Positions 51,455 to 58,854 are shown, counted from the stretch's first letter. The stretch: DNA of 64,000 bases from Phytopseudomonas straminea (GCF_900112645.1 NZ_FOMO01000006.1:186001-250000), one strand, 5' to 3'. Program-made: numbers and translations. Notes: generated by a model from the letters alone, not told the origin.

Positions 51455-52546
51455 TTATTTGGGCGGCAGGTATTCTACAACTTCCAGGTCGAAACCGGAT
51501 ATCGCGTTGAACTTCATCGGCGCGCTCATCAGGCGCATCTTGCGCACGCCCAGGTCACGCAGGATCTGCGAACCGGCACCGACCGTGCTGTAGGTGCTCG
51601 GCATCTTGCTGATGGTGGCGCCGTCCGCTTCGCGGATATGCGCCAGTACCTCGTCGCCGCCCAGCGAATGGCCGAGCAGCAACACCACGCCGCTGCCGGC
51701 CTCGGCCACTTCGGTCATCGCCGCGCGCAGGCTCCAGCGCCCCGGCTGGCGCACCATCAGCAGGTCGCGCATGGGGTCCATGTTGTGCACGCGCACCAGA
51801 GTCGGTTCCTCGGCACAGATGGTGCCCAGGGTCACGGCCATGTGCACGTCGCCTTCCACCGAGTCGCGGTAGGTCACCAGGTTGAACTGGCCGACCTCGC
51901 TGTCCAGCGGCTGCTCGGTGATGCGCTGCACGGTGCGCTCGTGGAGCATGCGGTAGTGGATCAGGTCGGCGATGGTGCCGATCTTGATGCCGTGCTTGGC
52001 AGCGAATTCTTCCAGTTCCGGGCGACGGGCCATGGTGCCGTCGTCGTTCATGATCTCGCAGATCACCCCGCTCGGCTCGAAGCCGCCCATGCGCGCCAGA
52101 TCGCAGGCCGCCTCGGTATGGCCGGCACGGGCCAGCACGCCGCCGGGCTGAGCCATCAGCGGGAAGATGTGGCCAGGGCTGACGATGTCTTCGGCCACCG
52201 CGTGCCTGGCCGCAGCGGCCTGCACGGTACGTGCGCGGTCGGCAGCGGAAATGCCGGTAGTGACGCCTTCGGCTGCCTCGATGGACACGGTGAACTTGGT
52301 ACCGAAACCGGAGCCGTTGCGCGGCGCCATCAGCGGCAGCTTGAGGGTTTCGCAGCGCTCGCGGGTCATCGGCATGCAGATCAGGCCGCGGGCGAAGCGG
52401 GCCATGAAATTGATGTGCTCGGCGGTCACGCATTCGGAGGCGATGATCAGGTCGCCTTCGTTCTCGCGGTCTTCGTCATCCATGAGGATGACCATCTTGC
52501 CGGCGCGGATGTCCTCGACCAGCTCTTCGATACTGTTGAGTGCCAT
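51455..52546 (-). CDS. ribBA: 3,4-dihydroxy-2-butanone 4-phosphate synthase fused to a degenerate GTP cyclohydrolase II domain
   Basis: A 363-residue fusion. The N-terminal RibB domain (about 1-205) has the catalytic DDEDRENEGD (23-32) and SPGHIFPL, so it should make dihydroxybutanone phosphate from ribulose 5-phosphate. The C-terminal part (about 206-363) has the length of GTP cyclohydrolase II, but the zinc site is gone: at 253-283, where three cysteines (Cx10CxC) are expected, there are none. Such inactive RibA domains are known in RibBA-like hybrids of other proteobacteria. A separate ribA must be elsewhere. Confidence 0.92.
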   Translation of the reverse strand: MALNSIEELVEDIRAGKMVILMDDEDRENEGDLIIASECVTAEHINFMARFARGLICMPMTRERCETLKLPLMAPRNGSGFGTKFTVSIEAAEGVTTGISAADRARTVQAAAARHAVAEDIVSPGHIFPLMAQPGGVLARAGHTEAACDLARMGGFEPSGVICEIMNDDGTMARRPELEEFAAKHGIKIGTIADLIHYRMLHERTVQRITEQPLDSEVGQFNLVTYRDSVEGDVHMAVTLGTICAEEPTLVRVHNMDPMRDLLMVRQPGRWSLRAAMTEVAEAGSGVVLLLGHSLGGDEVLAHIREADGATISKMPSTYSTVGAGSQILRDLGVRKMRLMSAPMKFNAISGFDLEVVEYLPPK

Positions 52547-52559
52547 GGTGGCGGTGTCC

Positions 52560-53222
52560 TTAATGCTTCAGGTAGCCGTGTTCGGCGAGAAAACCTTCGG
52601 TCAGCCCGGAGCTATTCGGCTCGGCGGCCTTGTCACCGAGCAGCAGGCGCTCCAGATAACGGGCCAGCAGGTCGACCTCGAGGTTGACGCGACGCCCGGG
52701 GCGGTAGTCGGCCATGATGGTTTCGGCCAGGGTGTGCGGCACGATGGTCAGCTCGAACTCGGCGCCATCGACGGCGTTGACCGTCAGGCTGGTGCCGTCG
52801 ACGGTGATCGAACCCTTGTGGGCGATGTACTTGGCCAGCTCGCGCGGCGCGCGCACCTTGAACTGGATGGCACGGGCGTTCTCCTCACGGGAGACGATCT
52901 CGCCAACGCCGTCGACGTGCCCGCTGACCAGGTGGCCACCCAGGCGCGTGGTCGGTGTCAGGGCCTTTTCCAGGTTGACCCGGCTGCCGGTCTTCAGGTC
53001 GACGAAGGCGGTACGCGCCAGGGTTTCGCGGCTGACATCGGCCCAGAAGCCGTCGCCCGGCAGCTCGACGGCGGTCAGGCACACGCCGTTGACCGCGATG
53101 CTGTCGCCCAGGACGACGTCACCCAGATCCAGCTTGCCGGTCTTCACGTATACGCGTACGTCACCGCCCTTGGGGGTGATGGCGGCAATGCTGCCGATGG
53201 ATGCGATGATTCCGGTGAACAT
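52560..53222 (-). CDS. ribE: Riboflavin synthase, alpha subunit
   Basis: A 220-residue enzyme that dismutates two lumazine molecules to riboflavin. It has the MFTGII start and two lumazine-binding repeats (about 1-97 and 98-195), each with a GDSIAVNGVCLT- or GSITVDGTSLTV-like core. It lies 12 bp after ribH2 and 13 bp before ribBA, clearly within the riboswitch-controlled operon. Some databases call this gene ribC or ribE; I use ribE. Confidence 0.96.
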   Translation of the reverse strand: MFTGIIASIGSIAAITPKGGDVRVYVKTGKLDLGDVVLGDSIAVNGVCLTAVELPGDGFWADVSRETLARTAFVDLKTGSRVNLEKALTPTTRLGGHLVSGHVDGVGEIVSREENARAIQFKVRAPRELAKYIAHKGSITVDGTSLTVNAVDGAEFELTIVPHTLAETIMADYRPGRRVNLEVDLLARYLERLLLGDKAAEPNSSGLTEGFLAEHGYLKH

Positions 53223-53234
53223 AAAGGCTCCTCG

Positions 53235-53696
53235 TCAGACCGGCAATTCTTTGAGCTTGCGCAGCGTGTCGGCGCAAGTGCGCGCCGCTTCGGCGCCCTT
53301 GACCAGAAAATGCTTGCGGAAGAACGTCTGATGCTCTTCGCCGGCATGGAAATGATGAGGCGTGAGCACCGCCGAGAACACCGGCACGTCGGTGTCCAGT
53401 TGCACCTGCATCAGGCCCTCGATCACCGCCTGGGCGACGAACTCGTGGCGGTAGATACCACCGTCGACCACCAACCCGGCGGCGACGATACCGGCGTAGC
53501 GGCCGCTTTTGGCCAGGCGCTTGGCGTGCAGAGGGATTTCGAAGGCGCCGCCGACTTCGAAGCAATCGATTTCGCTGGCCGCGTAACCCTGGCGCTGCAT
53601 TTCTTCGATAAAGGCGTGACGAGACTGATCGACGATTTCGCGGTGCCAGCAGGCCTGCACGAAGGCGACCCGGCGTACGCTGTTAGAGATGGACAT
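53235..53696 (-). CDS. ribH2: Type II lumazine synthase (RibH2-like)
   Basis: A 153-residue second lumazine synthase. It closely resembles the Brucella RibH2 type: AFVQACWHREIVDQ with W17 and H18, GGAFEIPLHAKRLA, VVDGGIYRHEFVAQAV with H84, and VFSAVLTPHHFH. Type II enzymes are decamers with low catalytic rates in Brucella and Mesorhizobium. It is the first gene after the FMN riboswitch, so flavin levels act on it directly. Its AGGAG is partly buried in a short hairpin (53705-53725). Confidence 0.93.
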   Translation of the reverse strand: MSISNSVRRVAFVQACWHREIVDQSRHAFIEEMQRQGYAASEIDCFEVGGAFEIPLHAKRLAKSGRYAGIVAAGLVVDGGIYRHEFVAQAVIEGLMQVQLDTDVPVFSAVLTPHHFHAGEEHQTFFRKHFLVKGAEAARTCADTLRKLKELPV

Positions 53697-53704
53697 GTTC
53701 GACT

Positions 53705-53725
53705 CCTGTTTATGGTTAAAACAGG
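53705..53725 (-). promoter_or_regulatory. Hairpin over the ribH2 ribosome-binding site
   Basis: On the minus strand CCTGTTT pairs with AAACAGG, whose 3' end runs into the Shine-Dalgarno AGGAG; the ribH2 ATG follows seven bases on. It could serve as the translational switch of the FMN riboswitch. That it is the actual sequestor is inference. Confidence 0.6.
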
Positions 53726-53792
53726 GCAGCTTGGATCGATAGGGATGGTACGGACATGCAGCGACCGAAAGGCCACCTGACCAGGCAATCCC

Positions 53793-54080
53793 GCTCTCTC
53801 TTCATCCGGACTATACCGTCGGCTCCGGAATCACACCGGATCTGCTCGTCCCCGGGCGGCTGGTGCCGTACCGGGCGCTCGCGGGCTAGGTAGAACCTGA
53901 GTTTAGATCTCGCGAGCTAGCGCCAGACAAGGCGAAATTGGGCGAGGGCGCGGAGTTTACAGGCTGTAAATGAGCAGCCCGAGCCCAATTTCAACGCCGT
54001 ATGGCCGACGCGCAGCAGATCTAAAACAGGTTCTTGGCACCATTACCGCCGGTGGGGAATTACACCCCGCCCTGAGAACG
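53793..54080 (-). promoter_or_regulatory. FMN riboswitch (RFN element) split by a repeat
   Basis: On the minus strand the conserved 5' half (GTTCTCAGGGCGGGGTG, ATTCCCCACCGGCGGTAA) and 3' half (AGCCCGCGAGCGC, GCAGATCCGGTG, ATTCCGGAGCCGACGG, TATAGTCCGGATG) are all present, and P1 can close through TTCTC and GAGAG. Between GGCGGTAA and AGCCCGCGAG, normally a short variable arm, lies copy D of the family 1 repeat. The element precedes ribH2-ribE-ribBA-ribH and should lower their expression when FMN is plentiful. Confidence 0.92.
53892..54034. repeat. Structured repeat, family 1, copy D, inside the FMN riboswitch
   Basis: A 143-bp element with outer arms AGAACCTGAGTTTAGATCT and AGATCTAAAACAGGTTCT (one small asymmetry). 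The inner arms are GAAATTGGGC (53934-53943) and GCCCAATTTC (53983-53992), and the apical hairpin is TTTAC/GTAAA (53956-53970). It is over 70% like copy B by eye. Flanking riboswitch bases GGT and ACC can pair, so the element extends the variable arm as one long helix. Confidence 0.88.
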
Positions 54081-54152
54081 TGTGGCTGCTTGTCGCAGCC
54101 GACAGGCGTTTTACCACAGTTGCCGCGCCAGCGCACGGCGGCCATGCCCAAG

Positions 54153-54350
54153 AGGCTGTTCACGACCTTCGCGCCGGGCTTTATCTATTTGACGGCAATG
54201 CGGCAGAACGGGCGCTCCCCGATCCACTGTGGGAGCGCGCCATGCGTGCGAAAAGTCGCGGGCATGGCCCGCTCCCACAGATACTGCGCCGATGGCCGCT
54301 TTTGCCTCGTAGCAGCCCGTACGTATGCCCAGAAAGATCGCGAACAGGCT
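54153..54350. repeat. Structured repeat, family 2, copy E1, with a nested REP pair
   Basis: A 198-bp element with outer arms AGGCTGTTCACGACCTTC and GAAAGATCGCGAACAGGCT. Conserved linkers are CGCCGGGCTTTATCTATTTG on the left and GTATGCCCAGA on the right; both recur in copy E2. The outer arm resembles that of copy B (CCTGTTCACGATCT). A GTGGGAGC-type REP pair sits at its tip. It lies between ribD and the riboswitch and may bear on the ribH2 promoter region. Confidence 0.75.
54227..54280. repeat. REP-like inverted pair at the tip of copy E1
   Basis: CTGTGGGAGCGCGCCATGCG and its partner CATGGCCCGCTCCCACAG form a near-perfect stem. Confidence 0.75.
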
Positions 54351-54363
54351 ACAAGTTGTGCGT

Positions 54364-55482
54364 TCAGCTCGCGCGATCGGGCACCGCGACGATGCGCCAG
54401 TCGTCACCGACCGCACGCATGTCAACGATCTTCAGGGCTGGCGCTTCGGCCATACGCGCCAGCGGCAGGTCGAGCAGCGGCCGCGCGCTGGAACCGAGGA
54501 ACTTGGGCGCAACGAACAATTGGTACTCGTCGACCAGCCCCAGCCGGGAAAAGGCGCCAGCCAGCTTCGGCCCGGCCTCGACCAGCACTTCGTTGGCGCC
54601 ACGCGCGGCCAGCTCCAGCAGCAACTTACGCAGATCGACATGGCCGCTGCTGCCGGGAATGGCCAGCAGCTCGTGGCCGTCATCCTGATAACGGCAGCGC
54701 GAGGTGGCCGCCGCGCAGGTGGCGACCAGCGCCGGGCCGGCCTGGAAGAACGGCGCGCTGAGCGGCACCCGCAGGCGGCCATCGATCAGCACGCGCAGCG
54801 GCGGCCGCGCCTGGGCCAGTGCAGTCAGCTCGGCGCCCAGGCCCAGTTCGTCCGGGCGTACGGTCAGGCGAGCGCCATCGGCCAGCAGCGTATCGGCGCC
54901 ACTGAGCACCACGCTGGAGCGCGCACGCAGACGCTGCACCGCGGCACGCGCCGCCGGCCCGGTGATCCATTGGCTCTCGCCACTGGCCATGGCGGTGCGC
55001 CCATCCAGGCTCATCGCCAGCTTGACGCGCACCAGCGGCAGGCCGGTTTCCATACGCTTGGTAAAGCCGGCATTCAGCGCCCGCGCCTCGGCCTCCAGCA
55101 CGCCGCCCTGCACGGCAATGCCGGCATTCATCAGGCGCAGCAGGCCACGCCCGGCGACTTCCGGATTAGGGTCCTGCATGGCGGCGACCACGCGGGTGAT
55201 GCCGGCGGCGATCAGTGCATCGGCGCACGGCGGCGTACGCCCGTGGTGGCTGCACGGCTCCAAGGTCACGTAGGCGGTAGCACCACGGGCCTTGTCACCG
55301 GCCTGGCGCAGCGCATGAACCTCGGCATGGGGCTCGCCGGCCTTGGCGTGCCAGCCGTCGCCGACGATCTTGCCGTCGCGCACGATCACGCAGCCGACAC
55401 GGGGATTGGGGTGGGTGGAATACAGACCCTTGCGCGCCAGTTCGAGGGCGCGCGCCATGTAGGCGTGATCGCTGTTGCTCAT
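54364..55482 (-). CDS. ribD: Bifunctional deaminase/reductase of riboflavin synthesis
   Basis: A 372-residue fusion of the pyrimidine deaminase (about 1-145) and reductase (about 146-372). The deaminase zinc site is HAEVHAL and PCSHHGRTPPC; the reductase has VKLAMSLDGRTA and EAGPKLAGAFSRLGLVDE. It performs the two steps after GTP cyclohydrolase II. It follows nrdR with a one-base gap, the conserved nrdR-ribD pair. The riboswitch lies after, not before, ribD, so ribD is probably controlled separately. Confidence 0.96.
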   Translation of the reverse strand: MSNSDHAYMARALELARKGLYSTHPNPRVGCVIVRDGKIVGDGWHAKAGEPHAEVHALRQAGDKARGATAYVTLEPCSHHGRTPPCADALIAAGITRVVAAMQDPNPEVAGRGLLRLMNAGIAVQGGVLEAEARALNAGFTKRMETGLPLVRVKLAMSLDGRTAMASGESQWITGPAARAAVQRLRARSSVVLSGADTLLADGARLTVRPDELGLGAELTALAQARPPLRVLIDGRLRVPLSAPFFQAGPALVATCAAATSRCRYQDDGHELLAIPGSSGHVDLRKLLLELAARGANEVLVEAGPKLAGAFSRLGLVDEYQLFVAPKFLGSSARPLLDLPLARMAEAPALKIVDMRAVGDDWRIVAVPDRAS

Positions 55483-55483
55483 C

Positions 55484-55948
55484 TCAATCCTGATTCGGCT
55501 CGCGGGAAAGACGGTCGATTTCCTCGCGGAATTCGTTGAGGTCCTGGAAGCGGCGGTACACCGAGGCGAAGCGGATATAGGCCACTTCATCAAGCTTCTG
55601 CAGTTCGGTCATCACCAGCTCGCCGAGTACCAGTGACTTGACTTCGCGCTCGCCGGTGGCGCGCAACCGATGCTTGATATGGGCGATGGCCGCTTCCAGC
55701 CGCTCGACGCTCACCGGGCGTTTTTCCAGTGCACGCTGCATGCCGGCACGCAGCTTGTCTTCGTCGAAGGGCTGGCGGCTGCCGTCCTGCTTGATCAGGC
55801 GCGGCATCACCAGCTCGGCGGTTTCGAAGGTGGTGAAGCGCTCGCCGCAGGCCAGGCATTCGCGGCGGCGACGCACCTGATCCCCCTCGGCGACCAGACG
55901 CGAATCGATGACTTTGGTGTCGTTGGCGGAGCAGAACGGGCAGTGCAT
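55484..55948 (-). CDS. nrdR: Transcriptional repressor NrdR
   Basis: A 154-residue repressor of ribonucleotide reductase genes. The zinc ribbon MHCPFCSANDTKVIDSRL and CLACGERFTTFE and the ATP-cone (about 48-138) are intact. It senses ATP/dATP and binds NrdR boxes at nrd promoters. None of those genes is in this window. It heads the nrdR-ribD pair and is divergent from the lipoprotein gene. Confidence 0.96.
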   Translation of the reverse strand: MHCPFCSANDTKVIDSRLVAEGDQVRRRRECLACGERFTTFETAELVMPRLIKQDGSRQPFDEDKLRAGMQRALEKRPVSVERLEAAIAHIKHRLRATGEREVKSLVLGELVMTELQKLDEVAYIRFASVYRRFQDLNEFREEIDRLSREPNQD

Positions 55949-56096
55949 GGCGGGAAACGGTCACTGGCAGGAAAGCCCGCATGGTAGCGCATCAACACCT
56001 TCTGGCGCCAAGCGCACCAGAGCGGGCGCTTTCCTTTGCATTCACCGCCGGCTCTAGCGAGAATCCGGGGCATTGCCCGCCCTTCAGGATCATCCG

Positions 56097-56537
56097 ATGC
56101 CACTGCGCCCGCTCGCCCCGCTCTGCCTTGCCGCCCTGCTCGCCGCCTGCGCAGGCGAAGCACCACCGCCTGCTCCTGCCCCGGTACCGCCAGTGGTGAA
56201 GAAGGAAGAGCCCGCGCCACTGCCGGCCCATCTGCGCGAACTCACCGGCACCCTGCTGGACGTGCCCGCCGGCGCCGAGGTGGAACTAGCGCTGCTGACC
56301 ATCAACGATCGCGGCCTGCCCCACAAGCTGCTCGGCAATATCCAGCTGCGTGGCACCGGCGCGCCGCTGCCGTTCAGCCTGCCGTTTAATCCGGAGAACT
56401 TCAATCAGGGCATCCGCGTGGAGCTGCGTGGGCGCGTGCATCAATCCGCCAAGCTGGTGCTGCACATGCCCAACCAGCTGATCCGTGAGCCGCAAAGCCA
56501 GTCGCTCGGCGAGATCCGCGTAACGCCGGCGCTGTGA
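56097..56537 (+). CDS. YbaY-type lipoprotein
   Basis: A 146-residue protein with a lipoprotein signal (MPLRPLAPLCLAALLAAC, lipobox LAAC) and a proline-rich linker. The rest, TGTLLDVPAGAEVELALLTI and FNQGIRVELRGRVHQ, fits the YbaY/type III secretion pilotin-like beta domain. Its role is unclear. The ATG at 56097 is preferred because it begins the signal peptide; an in-frame ATG eight codons upstream has no support. Its stop overlaps the start of the methyltransferase gene. Confidence 0.85.
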   Translation: MPLRPLAPLCLAALLAACAGEAPPPAPAPVPPVVKKEEPAPLPAHLRELTGTLLDVPAGAEVELALLTINDRGLPHKLLGNIQLRGTGAPLPFSLPFNPENFNQGIRVELRGRVHQSAKLVLHMPNQLIREPQSQSLGEIRVTPAL

Positions 56538-57196
56538 CCCCACCACCACACCTGCAGGCCGCGCTGGGTGAACTGCTCGGCGATGCCCGGCTGACTACCA
56601 CCACGCTGCCGGGCAGCGACCTACGCCTGTGGCTGATCGACCCGGCCAATATGGACCGCTGCTTCAGTCCCGAGGAAACCCGGCGCATTCTCGAAGAACC
56701 GCCGTACTGGTGCTTCTGCTGGGCCAGTGGCCTGGTGCTGGTCGACTGGCTGGCGCGCCACCCCGAGTGGGTGCGCGGCAAGCGGGTGCTGGACCTGGGC
56801 ACAGGCTCGGGCGTCGCCGCGATCGCGGCCGCCCGCGCCGGCGCTGCCCAAGTGGTGGCCTGCGACCTGGACCCACTGGCGCTGGCGGCCTGCCGCGCCA
56901 ACGCCGCGCTCAACGGCGTGGAGCTGGCCTATTCGAGCGACCTGTTCAGCGAGCCGCGCGACTATGACCTGGCCATCGTCGCCGACGTGCTTTACGACCG
57001 CAGTAACCTGCCCCTGCTCGACCGCGCGCTGGAACATGCCCGCGAAGTGCTGGTAGCCGACTCCCGAGTGCGCGATTTCAATCATCCGCGCTATCGGCGC
57101 ATCGCCGGGCTGGAGGGGTGTACCTGGCCCGACCTGGCCGAGCCGGAAACCTTCCGTCACGTCAGCCTGTATCACGCTGCCACAGCCCCCTTGTAG
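56534..57196 (+). CDS. Class I SAM-dependent methyltransferase (ETFB-lysine methyltransferase-like)
   Basis: A 220-residue protein of the seven-beta-strand class. The SAM-binding motif I is VLDLGTGSGVAAIAAA, followed by VVACDLDPLALAACRANA; the post-motif IVADVLYDRS resembles the DxxY of the METTL20/METTL21-type protein lysine methyltransferases. The substrate is not known. The GTG at 56534 overlaps the lipoprotein stop as GTGA, so the pair is translationally coupled. Confidence 0.85.
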   Translation: MTPPPHLQAALGELLGDARLTTTTLPGSDLRLWLIDPANMDRCFSPEETRRILEEPPYWCFCWASGLVLVDWLARHPEWVRGKRVLDLGTGSGVAAIAAARAGAAQVVACDLDPLALAACRANAALNGVELAYSSDLFSEPRDYDLAIVADVLYDRSNLPLLDRALEHAREVLVADSRVRDFNHPRYRRIAGLEGCTWPDLAEPETFRHVSLYHAATAPL

Positions 57197-57255
57197 CCTT
57201 GCAGCGGCGCCCACATTTATAGTCACACCCATTTTCGCCCGGACAGAGACCGACC

Positions 57256-58128
57256 ATGAGCGACTCCCCCTACATCTTCGATATCAATGGCGCCGCCCAA
57301 TTTGAGCAACTGGTGATCGAGAACTCGTTCAACAAACCGGTGCTCGTCGATTTCTGGGCCGAGTGGTGCGCACCCTGCAAGGCGCTGATGCCGGTACTGG
57401 CGCAGATCACCGAGGGCTACGCGGGCGAGCTGCTGCTGGCCAAGGTCAACTGCGATATCGAGCAGGACATCGTCGCGCGCTTCGGCATTCGCAGCCTGCC
57501 GACCGTGGTGCTGTTCAAGAACGGCCAGCCGGTCGACGGCTTCCAGGGCGCTCAACCGGAGTCGGCGATTCGCGCCCTGCTGCAGCCCCACATCGCTGAG
57601 CCACCGGCGCCCCAGGCCGACCTGCTGGAAGTGGCACAAAACGCTTTCGCCGACGGCCGCATCGGTGAAGCCGAAGCCGCGCTCAAGGAACTGCTGACGG
57701 AAAACAACGAGAACGCCGCCGCGCTGATTCTCTACGCCCGCTGCGTGGCCGAACGTGGCGAGCTGAACGAGGCCGAGCAGGTGCTGGGCGCCGTGAAAGG
57801 TGATGAGCACAAGCAGGCACTTGCCGGTGCCCGTGCGCAGATCACCTTCCTGCGCCAGGCCGCCGACCTGCCGGACGCTGCCACCCTGAAAAGCCGCCTC
57901 GCCCAGAACGGCGAAGATGACGAAGCGGCCTATCAGCTGGCCATCCAGCAACTCGCCCGCCAGCAATACGAGCCGGCGCTGGACGGTCTGCTGAAGCTGT
58001 TCATGCGCAATCGCAATTACGCCGACGGCCTGCCACACAAGACCCTGCTGCAGGTATTCGACCTGCTCGGCAACGACAATCCGCTGGTCACCACCTACCG
58101 TCGTCGGGTGTATCAGGCGCTGTACTGA
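57256..58128 (+). CDS. cnoX: Thioredoxin-TPR protein CnoX (YbbN)
   Basis: A 290-residue protein with an N-terminal thioredoxin domain (about 1-110) and C-terminal TPR-like helices (about 120-290). The active site reads WCAPC (C38, C41), so both cysteines are kept, unlike E. coli CnoX with SxxC. CnoX proteins protect substrates during oxidative bleach stress and pass them to GroEL. It may therefore also have redox activity. It corresponds to PA4061. Repeat E2 begins two bases after its stop codon. Confidence 0.9.
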   Translation: MSDSPYIFDINGAAQFEQLVIENSFNKPVLVDFWAEWCAPCKALMPVLAQITEGYAGELLLAKVNCDIEQDIVARFGIRSLPTVVLFKNGQPVDGFQGAQPESAIRALLQPHIAEPPAPQADLLEVAQNAFADGRIGEAEAALKELLTENNENAAALILYARCVAERGELNEAEQVLGAVKGDEHKQALAGARAQITFLRQAADLPDAATLKSRLAQNGEDDEAAYQLAIQQLARQQYEPALDGLLKLFMRNRNYADGLPHKTLLQVFDLLGNDNPLVTTYRRRVYQALY

Positions 58129-58130
58129 GG

Positions 58131-58369
58131 ACACCTGTCCACGATCTTCGTGCCGGGCTTTAGCTATTTTGACTGCAACGCGGCGGAAGCGGACATAGAG
58201 CGCTGCTACTTTTGTAGGAGGGGCCGGGCGGCGACCCGCTTTAGCCGCGAGCTCTTTGTCGGCCTTGATAAAAAGCTCGGGGCTGAAGCCCCTCCTACGA
58301 GATCGCTGGATGTCCGCTTCTGCCTAGTAGTTGCCCATAGGCATGCCCAGATCACCCAGGCAGCCTGAA
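58131..58369. repeat. Structured repeat, family 2, copy E2, with a nested REP pair
   Basis: A 239-bp element that fills the whole gap between two convergent stop codons. The left part, ACCTGTCCACGATCTTCGTG then CCGGGCTTTAGCTATTTTGA, matches copy E1. The inner arms GAAGCGGACAT and ATGTCCGCTTC pair perfectly. The right linker GGCATGCCCAGATC matches E1 too. The outer arms pair less well than in E1. A REP doublet sits at the tip. Confidence 0.75.
58214..58298. repeat. REP doublet at the tip of copy E2
   Basis: GTAGGAGGGGC and GCCCCTCCTAC face each other, with GCCGCGAGCTC and GAGCTTT-like segments between. Confidence 0.75.
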
Positions 58370-58723
58370 CTACGCCTCTCCTACCCAGCAATAAACTGGC
58401 GCATCGGCGCCGGTTTCCATGCGCACCTGCTCGCAGTGGCGCAGCCGCACCAGTAGGCGCTTGCCGGCTACTTCCCCGCCAGCCAGCGCTGCCAGTTGCG
58501 CCATCAGCTGCGGCCCTTCGATACGCCCGGCGCGGCGCAGCAACTCCAACACCGTCTGCCACTGAGCATCCTGATCGGCTGGCGCTGGGGCTGAGGTGGC
58601 TGTCGCCGGGCTCTGCGCAGGCGCCACCGACACGGCCGCTGCCAACTGTGCCCAATCCTGGGGATCCAGCTCCACTGTCAGGTCCACCGGCCAATCACCG
58701 ATCCGTCCGCGAATACGCACCAT
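58370..58723 (-). CDS. Small protein of unknown function (PA4062-like position)
   Basis: A 117-residue soluble protein. The N-terminus MVRIRGRIGDWPVDLTVELD is followed by an Ala/Pro-rich linker (about 35-55) and a C-terminal part (VLELLRRAGRIEGPQLMAQL, then VRLRHCEQVRMETG). I do not recognise a domain. The ATG at 58723 has GGAGG seven bases upstream, and codon use is normal for the region, so it is probably real. It is divergent from the zinc cluster and keeps the place of the small gene before PA4063. Confidence 0.7.
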   Translation of the reverse strand: MVRIRGRIGDWPVDLTVELDPQDWAQLAAAVSVAPAQSPATATSAPAPADQDAQWQTVLELLRRAGRIEGPQLMAQLAALAGGEVAGKRLLVRLRHCEQVRMETGADAPVYCWVGEA

Positions 58724-58806
58724 ATCTGCCTCCAACCAAATCGATTCGCCATGCTCCCACGAGCAGGCAAGCAAACCAAGGCGGCTCTACCACAGCGCAT
58801 AAATTT

Positions 58807-58821
58807 GTTATAACGTATCAA
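58807..58821 (+). promoter_or_regulatory. Candidate Zur box
   Basis: GTTATAACGTATCAA resembles the Zur operator of Pseudomonas (GTTATA-n-TATAAC) in its left half and is weaker on the right. It lies 33 bases before the start of the His-rich protein gene, where a promoter is expected. Confidence 0.6.
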
Positions 58822-58854
58822 TTCCTGTAAACCCTTCCTGCCTCGGAGCTATCC

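Noticed and set aside
51455..52546. ribBA as a pseudogene
   Set aside because: The frame is complete and the RibB half keeps its active site; only the second domain has lost its zinc ligands.
53892..54034. Copy D read as damage that makes the riboswitch a pseudo-element
   Set aside because: All conserved aptamer segments on both sides are intact and the insertion falls in the arm known to vary in length.
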